This document shows positions 31,142 to 42,279 of a stretch of 64,000 bases of DNA, one piece after another. A model generated the notes under the pieces. It did not search any database. It was not told the origin of the DNA and was given only the letters and a program-made list of their open reading frames with translations. Every line of letters begins with the position of its first letter. Within the stretch, counting starts at the first letter, position 1. Both the position numbers and the translations under genes were made by a program. Origin of the DNA: Caprella mutica (Eukaryota; Arthropoda; Malacostraca; Amphipoda; Caprellidae); contig CANNZV010000127.1 in assembly GCA_947561585.1 (NCBI GenBank), positions 124,001-188,000 of the forward strand, in the 5' to 3' direction.

Positions 31142-31917
31142 ATCTTAACTGTGTTAATGTTTATGTTATCCTCGTTGTATACAATAGCATTTTTTAATTT
31201 TTGGTTTGAGAACTGTTTTAGTCACAATGTTTATGAATGTAAACATACTGCTCAAACGTATAGTTTATGCATTATGTGGATAAAAGTAAAATGTATTGCC
31301 ACAATACCCATTATCATTAATTTCAATATCTGTATCGCTTATACGATAATTTTCGACTTCGATGATTCCAAAAAGACTATATAGTCTTTTATGTGATTTT
31401 TGTTTGTACCTTTCTATACTAATTATAAGCTTTTATTTTCGACTATAAAGTTTTTTTTTGGTTCACGCTTCATGTGTTTGAACGTAAGTACGATTTTAAT
31501 GGTAAAATAAAAAGCGTTATAGTTTTAGCTGACGATTCTAAATGCTAATGATTTAAAACACGGCGTAGCTTTCTTGCATACTTCAATTAACATCAAATGA
31601 CACAATGGCTTAAAAACACGGCGTAGCTTTCAGCCCCACATGAGCATTCTTTACAGAATCTAATTACATTTCCGTTTGAAGTTTTGTTTTTCATTACATA
31701 TAATTGTTTGTTTTAAAGCGAGTAAATGGTTTGCAGGTAGTAAGTTAGGATCATTAATTGCACTTCATTAAAGCGTGACGCTGTACATTCAAATTAGAAG
31801 TGTTCAAATTAATTGCTCTATTAGTATTCATTTGGTGTGCAATTCAAATTATGACTTACTATGTTATGCAGACTATAAAAGTTATTAAATTTATGTAAGG
31901 GGTGTGTCTGGAATATA
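31142..31917. other. AT-rich sequence, no gene
   Basis: A near-duplicate phrase ACACGGCGTAGCTTTC occurs twice (31,558 and 31,616). Nothing else recognised. Confidence 0.4.
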
Positions 31918-32060
31918 GGGTAAGTTCCTAGTTATCGCACGGTTCCACATTTTCGACCATATATCACGGATACAAATTGAAATAACCATTTAAAATGGTA
32001 AATTATTTACATTTTTCTAATATGGTCGAAAATGTGGAACCGTGCGATAATTAGGACTTA
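31918..32060. mobile_element. Family H hairpin MITE, near-perfect copy
   Basis: 143 bp. Arms of about 45 bp are almost perfectly complementary: GGGTAAGTTCCTAGTTATCG..CATTTTCGACCATAT against ATATGGTCGAAAATGTGG..CGATAATTAGGACTTACCCC. The inner loop is also partly symmetric (ATTTAAAATGGTAAAT). Best short-form reference for the family. Confidence 0.9.
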
Positions 32061-32152
32061 CCCCAATTTACATATTAATGTGTTCTCCTAACCTCTGAAA
32101 CTGAAGTATAATTAAATACATGTACTTTTTATTTAATTTTCCATCAATAATA

Positions 32153-32303
32153 CAGTAGAACTCCTCTATAGTGAACTACAACACGTTAACTATACATACT
32201 GAATTAAATATGTTCACTATACAGGCTAGCTACTTCATTACTCAGGACTCTACTAATCAGGGTGGTTCACTACACATAACTTCACTATAGAGGAGTTGCA
32301 CTG
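32153..32303. mobile_element. pogo-like MITE
   Basis: Ends CAGTAGAACTCCTCTATAGT and CACTATAGAGGAGTTGCACTG are inverted. TA precedes the left end and GTA follows the right. The CAGTAGAAC-CTCTATA type of end is typical of pogo/Tigger elements. A second, diverged partial copy follows at once (32,304-32,410, GTAGAACTCCTTTTTAATGA). Confidence 0.7.
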
Positions 32304-32410
32304 GTAGAACTCCTTTTTAATGAACTACAACTGGTTCACTATACAGAGAAATGCTTAAAAAACTGAATAAAATATGCTCACTATACAGGATAGCTACTTC
32401 ATTAGGATTT

Positions 32411-32870
32411 CATTATCATTATTATTTTCAGTATCTTAAATTACCTCATTTTTCAGTTGATATATTTAAATACTATGTATTTATCAGGTTTTCTTTCCTA
32501 GCACCATTATTATTTCGAGTTTCGTTTGAAGGAAATTCAATTCAATGTTATCCAATTTCTTTTCTATTGTTCTGACCCTTTATATCGCGTAGACTTTGGT
32601 AAGTTGATTGCTTTCATTTTATCTGCCCCTATCCCATCAATTTATATCTGTTGTTGAGATTTCTTCTTGAAGTGCCCTTCAAATTTCTCTATTGGGGTTG
32701 TATCTTTTTCCTATGGGGCACGTTACGAGCTATCGAACGGTTCCACGTTGTCGATCGTATAAGAAAGAGTCCGCTTCTTCCGGTTGGATGCAGTTGGTGC
32801 ACAGTCAGAAATTGTTTGCGTTTGTGTTTTGTATAATAAGCAGTAGTTTAAGTTGTGCTGACCTAAAATT
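32411..32870. other. No gene; lone H left arm
   Basis: GGGGCACGTTACGAGCTATC..TTGTCGATCGTATAAG at 32,715-32,765 resembles an H left arm. ORFs here are short and unconvincing. Confidence 0.4.
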
Positions 32871-33065
32871 TTACTGTTTTCGTTCAGAAAAGTCAGTGAT
32901 GAATACAGGCGGCCCCGCTTTTAGTACACCCCTCTTTTATAAAAGCTAAAATAATTGCGAGGCATGTCTCGGAGTTATTACAATTCGTAGACATATAAAA
33001 CCGATACTTTTTTAAGCGATGATTATTTCACGGTAACAAAAATAAACATTGAAATTATTATAAAG
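32871..33065. repeat. Dispersed repeat shared with 2,860-3,060
   Basis: ATACAGGCGGCCCCGC, AATTGCGAGGCATGTCTCG, GATTATTTCACGGTAAC match the earlier copy with divergence. Function unknown. Confidence 0.6.
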
Positions 33066-33369
33066 ATAAGGAAGGTCATTAGAATCAAATGGTATAGATC
33101 TAAAACATGGAACCATTCGGAATCTCAGCACTTAGCTGTTTCCCTTTTTAAAACACCCTCAGTTTCCTGTCGTTTGCAAACACTGTAAACATTTGGACGA
33201 GTGAAGAACACTCCTCTTTCCCCTGCTAATTACCTTACTAGCACTAATGAGTTACTTTCTAAAGCAATAAGATGACTGAACAATAAATGGTGATATCTTT
33301 GAGGTAACAAAACTATTTGTTTTCTTTAGATTTATTTATCGTGTTTGATATTTTTAGTAATGCTTCTAC

Positions 33370-33480
33370 AGTCCACAGGGGCTCTATCCTGAAGCTGTTT
33401 GTGGTGAATGGAAGAGAATAGGGTGGCGTGCTTTGGGCCTCGAACTGTTGTAATTAATTTGGATAATAGATTGACAATTG
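33370..33480. mobile_element. F interior fragment
   Basis: GGGGCTCTATCCTGAAGCTG then GTGGTGAATGGAAGAGAA, the F central region, without ends. A related fragment lies at 50,945-51,025, and both are followed by GAACTGTTGTAAT and, shortly after, by a minisatellite. Confidence 0.5.
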
Positions 33481-33504
33481 ACTTATCATTACTGTGAAAT
33501 CACT

Positions 33505-35757
33505 GTATATATATCACTCTGTGTACCTATCACTCTGTGTGTATACCTATCACTCTGTGTACCTATCACTCTGTGTGTATACCTATCACTCTGTGTGTGT
33601 ACCTATCACTCTGTGTGTATACCTATCACTCTGTGTGTGTACCTATCACTCTGTGTGTATACCTATCACTCTGTGTACCTATCACTCTGTGTGTATACCT
33701 ATCACTCTGTGTGTATACCTATCACTCTGTGTGTATACCTATCACTCTGTGTGTATACCTATCACTCTGTGTGTATACCTATCACTCTGTGTGTATACCT
33801 ATCACTCAGTGTGTATACCTATCACTCTGTGTGTATACCTATCACTCAGTGTGTATACCTATCACTCGGTGTGTATAAATATCACTCGGTGTGTACACCT
33901 ATCACTCAGTGTGTACACCTATCACTCAGTGTGTACACCTATCACTCAGTGTGTATACCTATCACTCTGTGTGTATACCTATCACTCTGTGTGTATACCT
34001 ATCACTCAGTGTGTATACCTATCACTCAGTGTGTGTACCTATCACTCTGTGTGTGTACCTATCACTCTGTGTGTATACCTATCACTCTGTGTGTATACCT
34101 ATCACTCAGTGTGTACACCTATCACTCAGTGTGTACACCTATCACTCAGTGTGTACACCTATCACTCAGTGTGTACACCTATCACTCAGTGTGTGTGTAC
34201 CTATCACTCTGTGTGTGTACCTATCACTCTGTGTGTAGACCTATCACTCAGTGTGTATACCTATCTCTCAGTGTGTACACCTATCACTCAGTGTGTGTGT
34301 ACCTATCACTCAGTGTGTGTGTGCCTATCACTCTGTGTGTGTGCCTATCACTCTGTGTGTGAGTACCTATCACTCTGTGTGTGAGTACCTATCACTCTGT
34401 GTGTGAGTACCTATCACTCTGTGTGTGAGTACCTATCACTCAGTGTGTGAGTACCTATCACTCAGTGTGTGAGTACCTATCACTCTGTGTGTGAGTACCT
34501 ATCACTCTGTGTGTGAGTACCTATCACTCTGTGTGTGAGTACCTATCACTCTGTGTGTGAGTACCTATCACTCTGTGTGTGAGTACCTATCACTCTGTGT
34601 GTGAGTACCTATCACTCTCTGTACCTATCACTCTCTATACCTATCACTCTCTATACCTATCACTCTCTGTACCTATCACTCTCTGTACCTATCACTCTCT
34701 ATACCTATCACTCTCTGTACCTATCACTCTCTATACCTATCACTCTCTGTACCTATCACTCTCTGTACCTATCACTCTCTATACCTATCACTCTCTGTAC
34801 CTATCACTCTCTGTACCTATCACTCTCTGTACCTATCACTCTCTATACCTATCACTCTCTGTACCTATCAGTCTCTGTACCTATCACTCTCTATACCTAT
34901 CACTCTCTGTACCTATCACTCTCTGTACCTATCACTCTCTATACCTATCACTCTCTGTACCTATCACTCTCTGTACCTATCACTCTCTGTACCTATCACT
35001 CTCTGTACCTATCACTCTCTGTACCTATCAGTCTCTGTACCTATCACTCTCTGTACCTATCACTCTCTATACCTATCACTCTCTGTACCTATCACTCTCT
35101 GTACCTATCACTCTCTGTACCTATCACTCTCTATACCTATCACTCTCTATACCTATCACTCTCTGTACCTATCACTCTCTGTACCTATCACTCTCTATAC
35201 CTATCACTCTCTGTACCTATCACTCTCTGTACCTATCACTCTCTGTACCTATCACTCTCTATACCTATCACTCTCTGTACCTATCACTCTCTGTACCTAT
35301 CACTCTCTATACCTATCACTCTCTGTACCTATCACTCTCTATACCTATCACTCTCTGTACCTATCACTCTCTGTACCTATCACTCTCTATACCTATCACT
35401 CTCTGTACCTACCACTCTCTGTACCTATCACTCTGTGTACCTATCACTCTCTATACCTATCACTCTCTGTACCTATCACTCTCTGTACCTATCACTCTCT
35501 ATACCTATCACTCTCTGTACCTATCACTCTCTGTACCTATCACTCTGTGTACCTATCACTCTGTGTACCTATCACTCTCTATACCTATCACTCTCTGTAC
35601 CTATCACTCTCTGTACCTATCACTCTCTGTACCTATCACTCTCTGTACCTATCACTCTCTGTACCTATCACTCTGTGTACCTATCACTCTGTGTACCTAT
35701 CACTCTCTGTACCTATCACTCTCTATACCTATCACTCTCTGTACCTATCAGTCCGTA
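33505..35757. repeat. Compound minisatellite (20-, 22- and 16-bp units)
   Basis: About 2.25 kb of units sharing ACCTATCACTC. 33,505-34,320: mostly 20 bp, TGTGTGTATACCTATCACTC. 34,330-34,610: 22 bp with GTGAGT inserted. 34,610-35,757: 16 bp, ACCTATCACTCTCTGT or CTAT. The open frames through it are artefacts: 16 and 20 are not multiples of 3, so all frames cycle through the same stop-free units. Confidence 0.95.
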
Positions 35758-35883
35758 CTCATTACTATTTAAGTAGCGTCTTTCCATAGCATCCTAATTT
35801 CTCTCTTTTATATGGGGTGGTTTGTGACTGCAATTCTAATGGAACACAAAAATGCGACTCATACTACATTACTTCATATAAAA

Positions 35884-36345
35884 TGTAAGTTCTTAGTGTT
35901 TTTAATGTAAAGAACAGTAATCTTAATGTAAATAATAGTTCTTAATATGAGTAACAGTTCTTAATATAAATAGCAGTTCTTAATATAAGTAACAGTTCTT
36001 AATATAAGTAACAGTTCTTAATATAAATAGCAGTTCTTAATATAAGTAACAGTTCTTAATATAAGTAACAGTTCTTAATATAAATAGCAGTTCTTAATAT
36101 AAGTAACAGTTCTTAGTGTAAGTAACAGTTCTTAGTGTAAGTAACAGTTCTTAGTGTAAGTAACAGTTCTTAGTGTAAGTAACAGTTCTTAGTGTAAGTA
36201 ACAGTTCTTAATATAAGTAACAGTTCTTAATATAAGTAACAGTTCTTAATATAAGTAACAGTTCTTAATATAAGTAACAGTTCTTATTATAAGTAACAGT
36301 TCGTAGTGAAAATAGCAGTTCTTAAGTAAGTTCTTAATGTAAGTA
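35884..36345. repeat. 19-bp minisatellite
   Basis: Unit AAGTAACAGTTCTTAATAT and variants (AGTGT; AATAGCAG), about 23 copies, with grouped variant blocks. Confidence 0.92.
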
Positions 36346-36394
36346 ACAGAAAAGTTCGTTTCTCACTTCACTCTCTGTACTTCTTATAAACTCA

Positions 36395-36565
36395 AACAAA
36401 GGAATTAGAGCTTTGCATTGAACTACGTGATTGCAGCCACTGGTGCTTGTGTCCCTTTTTGTCACATTCCTTGGTAAGTGACTGCATTCACTAAGTAGCT
36501 TTTCTGCATCACTGAGCATCATCTGGTGACTTTGTTCATGAAGCCACTTTGGTTCCGAAGCAGAC
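36395..36565 (-). repeat. Dispersed repeat R, copy with coding-like minus strand
   Basis: The minus strand reads SASEPKWLHEQSHQMMLSDA, continuing EKLLSECSHLPRNVTKRD, open over about 50 codons (ORF 36,522-36,334). The same SASEPK..HEQSH residues reappear at 48,650-48,840 with an extra stretch between them, so this is a fragment of a protein-coding repeat. I do not recognise the protein. Confidence 0.5.
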
Positions 36566-37243
36566 GTTTATCCCTTTCACTTCTTAATATATCTCATTCA
36601 CAGTGGTACACATCGCTCATTTGTAAGAACAACGTCTTAAATACAAAAACATGTATTTTCGAGTTATCCATATAGACATATAAATCTTAAAATACTGATT
36701 GTTTTGGGAAATGTTAAATCATTGTAGCTCTAAATCTGACCGCTAGAGAGGCTAAATGTCCTAACGATATACCATTAATTGTACGTACATTACACGTTCT
36801 AAAATGCCTCTCCTGAAAAATAGCTATTTAGTAGTTATGACAGTGTTCCCGCAAATTAGCGATATGTGTGCATCGCAGTGAAAGGGTTACACCCCCCCCC
36901 CCCCAGTAGGGTTACGTCTAGACATGTGTTTGGTATTCCAACCATGACTACAGAGGTGATATACCGAACTGATACAGAATTAGCTTTCCACAGGTAAGTA
37001 CGATGAATACATACACAGTAATGCAAGAAGTTCATCCCTTCTTTTTGAAGAAATCATTCTTTAAAAAAAAATTTAATAAGGCAATTTTTTTTCATTTTTT
37101 ATTTAAAAAATTATTCTGCTTAAAAATGGCTGAAGTTTTCACTCAACTAAGGCTTTGCCACGATTTTATAAGGGGGCCATAGAAGATTAAGACGGGTCCC
37201 AATTTATTCATTGCCCCACCATAACATCACGAATAAAATCTTT
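36566..37243. other. No gene; C-run
   Basis: AT-rich with a run of about 14 C at 36,891-36,904. The phrase TTGCCCCACCATAAC at 37,211 recurs at 49,239. Confidence 0.4.
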
Positions 37244-38222
37244 GGTTCTAGGAATTTTCGCCGTGGGAAAATTTGCCGTCGGAATTTTCGCCGTAGGAAA
37301 ATTCGCCGTTAGAAAATTTGCCGTGAGGAGTATTCGCCGTGAAGAAGAAATTATAGATGACATAACTATTCAAATACCTATAAGTATTTATAAAAAAATA
37401 TTTATAATTATAAACTAAACCAATTTGTTAAATAACTAATAAAAGAATTTATAATTGTAAATATTAATTGTAGGTGATTATGTAATATTGTATATCTGAT
37501 AAAACTAAGATGCCAAAAATTTATGTTAAATGTTCGTATATGAAATGTATACTTTAATCAGTAATCGTATTATTTTGTGTCACGAAAAGTCGCTGTATAA
37601 CATTTGGAGTGTTTTGATTGGTGGACTAAATAGTCGAAGTTAATTTCTTTGTTAAAAAAATGTTCAGTAAAGATGAATGAGATCACTAGTGATAGTCAGC
37701 TGTGTTTTGGCTAATCCTAGTCAGTTTGCATCACTTCCTCTTGAATGTGTTAAGTGTTCCTGTGTGTTTAATATTGTGAATTTAAGATAAAGCTTTTCTA
37801 ATTAATGTACTATTCTGAGTTATTGATGGTTTCATACTTACCTAATTATTGATTTTTTTATTTATTTATTCGGTATTACATTGTACGGTTTACCTCTTGA
37901 AATTTGAATTATTGTGCATGGCACAAATATTTCAAGGTAGTACACTGATAAGAATGCTACATTTAAAATATCTCTGTTGTGAGTGTAAATGATCTCTCTA
38001 AACCAAAATTCCATTCATTTCTATTTTAGAATCCATGAAAATCTTCGTTGCTGCGATTCTAACGTAGTTATTTAACATACATACATAGAAATATATATAT
38101 TCAGTTACATTATTATTTAAAAATTATATAAATATTCCTCTCGGCGAATCTTCCTAACGGCGAATTTTCCAACGATGAAAATTCCGGCGGCGAAATTTCC
38201 TACGGCGAATTCTCCGGTCACC
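37244..38222. mobile_element. Family M foldback element with minisatellite ends (M2)
   Basis: 979 bp. Flanked by AAAATCTTT / AAAATCTTC (37,235-43; 38,223-31; 8 of 9 identical). Left cap GGTTCTA then six 15-bp units of GGAAAATTCGCCGTN type. Right end, read inward on the minus strand, is GGTGACC then about six similar units. The interior (37,350-38,130) is AT-rich and codes for nothing. Same caps and orientation as M3, with a different unit sequence. Confidence 0.78.
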
Positions 38223-38876
38223 AAAATCTTCCTATAAATTGTCAATACACAAACACATGATACAAATAGAAAAGATGATGTATCACTATGATCTAAGAGT
38301 GATACACACCAATCAGTAAAAACTACAATAGTTCTTTGAAATCTGATGGTGCAAACACTTTGAAAAATACAATTTAACACTCAATAGTGTGAGTAAAAAC
38401 AACTTATCAACCATGCATGATAATTAATTTTACATCTATAAAATGTTCAATGAATAATCAGCTTGTAGCTACATCATCACTAATTATAAACATCAATAAG
38501 GCAATTGAAGTACATTTATTAATTCTGATAATCATTTTCATTCGAAACTAAAAAGTTGACGGGAACATATAGCAGGTAAGTGCTACAGGTAAAGAAGAAA
38601 AACAGCTCAGTCAAGACTCCATGATTGTTGTTGTTGTCTCTTAAATTATATTTTGTCAAAAATTGTGCTACAGTTCTTATAATTAAATCTGTTTTCCTAA
38701 TCGCTGGTGTGAATGACTTACCTGTTCACACTAGCACTGCAGGTGGCACTTACACTGCATACTGAGCACCTGTGCCCGGTGTACTAACCAGGGAGTTTCA
38801 CTCTTGTTTAGAAATGTTGTTAAAAGTTTGTGTTGAGAATTAAAATACATGCATTATTTTGGAGAAATAAAAAGTA
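38223..38876. other. No gene
   Basis: AT-rich. A short GC-richer patch (38,715-38,800, CACTAGCACTGCAGGTGGCA) has no recognised identity. Confidence 0.4.
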
Positions 38877-39708
38877 GAGTAAGTTTCGAGTTTTCGGAAG
38901 GTACCACATTTCCGATTGTATATTATTTTTACTGAACTTTTTATTTAGATTGCTTTGGTATCCATTATACCTGCATGGTATCCATTATACCTGCATGGTA
39001 TCCATTATACCTGCATGGTATCCATTATACCTGCATGGTATCCATTATACCTGAATGGTATCCATTATACCTGCATGGTATCCATTATACCTGCATGGTA
39101 TCCATTATACCTGCATGGTATCCATTATACCTGCATGGTATCCATTATACCTGAATGGTATCCATTATACCTGAATGGTATCCATTATACCTGCATGGTA
39201 TCCATTATACCTGCATGGTATCCATTATACCTGCATGGTATCCATTATACCTGAATGGTATCCATTATACCTGCATGGTATCCATTATACCTGCATGGTA
39301 TCCATTATACCTGCATGGTATCCATTATACCTGCATGGTATCCATTATACCTGCATGGTATCCATTATACCTGTATGGTATCCATTATACCTGAATGGTA
39401 TCCATTATACCTGCATGGTATCCATTATACCTGAATGGTATCCATTATACCTGCATGGTATCCATTATACCTACATGGTATCCATTATACCTGCATGGTA
39501 TCCATTATACCTACATGGTATCCATTATACCTACATGGTATCCATTATACCTGCATGGTATCCATTATACCTGCATGGTATCCATTATACCTGCATGGTA
39601 AATCATGGATACCATGCAATCTAAATAACGAGTCAAGTAATAATAATTTTTGTTTTTATAATGTGATCGACAATGTAGAACAGTCCGATAAGTCAGATCT
39701 CACCCTAT
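38877..39708. mobile_element. Family H hairpin whose loop is a 20-bp minisatellite
   Basis: Left arm GAGTAAGTTTCGAGTTTTCG..ACATTTCCGATTGTA (38,878-), right arm GATCGACAATGTAGAACAG TCCGATAAG (39,665-39,708). The inner arm ATTTAGATTGC pairs with GCAATCTAAAT just outside the array, which fills the loop. Other H copies have one copy of the same motif in the loop (49,090-49,130: GCATCCATGATACACCTGCA). Confidence 0.8.
38956..39600. repeat. 20-bp minisatellite
   Basis: Unit TGGTATCCATTATACCTGCA, about 32 copies, nearly invariant. Variants GAATG, GTATG and ACATG at one position are scattered. Low divergence suggests recent expansion. Confidence 0.97.
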
Positions 39709-39978
39709 ATTAATATTTCAATAACCTAAGTAAATGTCACATTAAATTTGTTGATATTTCGGATTTTGTGTTTACTTTCACAAAAAAATATATAAAATCT
39801 TTAAATGGGTTTAAAATAACTTTATTTGAATTATTACAACTAAAGATTTAACTAGTTAAAAATTAAACAGAAAGGGAGTTTTTTGAACGATGAATTAATT
39901 TTAAATTAAATTATATAGAAATTATTTATTTCCATTTATTTCAATTTGAATAATCCTTAAGTAAATATGCAAGATAAT

Positions 39979-40288
39979 CTATACTAATAATTTCCTTAGT
40001 GTGTTTATTTATTTATTTGTTTATTTATTTATTTATTTATTTGGTGTCCGCTTTTACACTATGGGTATTAAACCTGAAGAATGTAACTATGATATGCACG
40101 GGAATATATTGACTTGATATTTAAATTGTTTTTATTCCATTTTTGTGTGTATTTTATCTATAAACTATAGTACTATAGTATCAGCTCAGGCAGAAAAATA
40201 AATTTTAATTGAGTTAACTGAAAGAACCTAATAACGGGTAATAATTTACTATTGAAGACCCGTTATTTTTAACGGGCAAATACACTAG
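39979..40288 (+). mobile_element. Short non-autonomous Helitron
   Basis: 5' end TCTATACTAATAATTTCC (after A), 3' hairpin CCCGTTATTTTTAACGGG (40,259-40,276) then CAAATACA and CTAG followed by T. It contains a (TTTA)n tract and TGGTGTCCGCTTTTACAC. A second copy, inverted, at 60,426-60,703 has the same ends, which fixes both boundaries. Confidence 0.88.
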
Positions 40289-40849
40289 TACTATAATAGG
40301 AGCGTTGTCTGTCTGTCTGTCCGTGTGTCACACCTTTATTAAGAAATACATATTTAAAGGAAAAACAAATCATTTGTGGCAGTATCATGACTACGGGCTA
40401 CAATAATATTGACAATAATTATTTAAAAATAATGTATAAATTATTTTTGGCTTTTGAGAGAATTTATTTATGTTTAATCAGAATATGTGTATCCATAATA
40501 CACACTTTGCATTCGAATATAATTTAGATTCAATAACAGGTACTGTACTAGTAATAATAATATACCTAGTTTTTTTTTAAATAATTATTGAAGGTTCTAT
40601 CCTACATACAAAATGAGCAAGTTTCTCTAGTTGTAACTTTTATGGAAATAATTAGAAGACATTTTTTTGAAGTAAGCTAAACTAGGGTAAGTTACGAATT
40701 ATTGGTCAGTATAAAAACAATATAAAAATTTATATTATTACACAGTGCTATCTAATAATTTTTATATTGTTTTATTCATTTCATTTTTCATTGTAAAATG
40801 ACCCCATTCCTATTTGAGAGCAACGCTCCATAAATCATATATTGCTCTT
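40289..40849. other. Possible small element with GGAGCGTTG ends
   Basis: ATAGGAGCGTTGTCTGTCTG at 40,297 and CAACGCTCCAT at 40,822 are short inverted ends about 530 bp apart. An H-like left arm GGGTAAGTTACGAATTATTG lies at 40,685. Nothing coding. Confidence 0.35.
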
Positions 40850-42066
40850 AGAAAAATATAATAAATATGAAAAATATAATCAATATGAAAAATATAATCA
40901 ATATGAAAAATATAATCAATATGAAAAATATAATAAATATGAAAAATATAATAAATATGAAAAATATAATAAATATGAAAAATATAATAAATATGAAAAA
41001 TAAAATCAATATGAAAAATAAAATCAATATGAAAAATATAATAAATATGAAAAATATAATAAATATGAAAAATATAATAAATATGAAAAATATAATCAAT
41101 ATGAAAAATAAAATCAATATGAAAAATAAAATCAATATGAAAAATATAATAAATATGAAAAATATAATCAATATGAAAAATATAATCAATATGAAAAATA
41201 TAATCGATATGAAAAATATAATCGATATGAAAAATATAATCGATATGAAAAATATAATCGATATGAAAAATATAATCGATATGAAAAATATAATCGATAT
41301 GAAAAATATAATCGATATGAAAAATATAATCGATGTGAAAAATATAATCGATGTGAAAAATATAATCGATGTGAAAAATATAATCGATGTGAAAAATATA
41401 ATCGATGTGAAAAATATAATCGATGTGAAAAATATAATCGATGTGAAAAATATAATCGATGTGAAAAATATAATCGATGTGAAAAATATAATCGATGTGA
41501 AAAATATAATCGATGTGAAAAATATAATCGATGTGAAAAATATAATCGATATGAAAAATATAATCGATATGAAAAATATAATCGATATGAAAAATATAAT
41601 CGATATGAAAAATATAATCGATATGAAAAATATAATCGATGTGAAAAATATAATCGATGTGAAAAATATAATCGATGTGAAAAATATAATCGATGTGAAA
41701 AATATAATCGATGTGAAAAATATAATCGATGTGAAAAATATAATCGATGTGAAAAATATAATCGATGTGAAAAATATAATCGATGTGAAAAATATAATCG
41801 ATGTGAAAAATATAATCGATGTGAAAAATATAATCGATGTGAAAAATATAATCGATGTGAAAAATATAATCGATATGAAAAATATAATCGATATGAAAAA
41901 TATAATCGATATGAAAAATATAATCGATATGAAAAATATAATCGATATGAAAAATATAATCGATATGAAAAATATAATCGATATGAAAAATATAATCGAT
42001 ATGAAAAATATAATCGATATGAAAAATATAATCGATATGAAAAATATAATCGATATGAAAAATATA
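40850..42066. repeat. 18-bp minisatellite with variant blocks
   Basis: Unit AAAAATATAATCGATATG, about 67 copies. Variants are grouped: AATAAATATG/ATCAATATG first, then ATCGATATG (8), ATCGATGTG (12), ATCGATATG (5), ATCGATGTG (13), ATCGATATG (11). The long ORF on both strands follows from an 18-bp period without stops. Confidence 0.95.
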
Positions 42067-42279
42067 TTAAAATATAATTATTTTTAGAAAACTATGATAT
42101 TTTTTATTTACTATTAGTGTAACAATAGACTAATAGCATCATATTCAATGGTGATTTATCAGTGTGAATTTTATTCATTGCTAATGGGATTCGAAGTCAA
42201 TTTAACATTTCTCGTTAGTGAAATTGCGTGCATTTTCCATGAACATTTAACAGAGCACCAAAAGTTGGGGAAATGATTA
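42067..42279. other. AT-rich spacer
   Basis: Separates the 18-bp and 24-bp arrays; nothing recognised. Confidence 0.5.

Noticed and set aside
33478..35789. Long ORFs of YLSLCVP-type repeats
   Set aside because: They arise from stop-free 16-, 20- and 22-bp units read in any frame; there is no start context, domain or unique sequence.
38955..39713. Several overlapping MVSIIPAWYPLYLHGIHYT ORFs
   Set aside because: Translation of the 20-bp array in the loop of an H hairpin.
40848..42087. Long lysine/asparagine/isoleucine ORF of 406 codons and its opposite-strand shadow
   Set aside because: Pure translation of an 18-bp minisatellite; both strands are open because the period is a multiple of 3.
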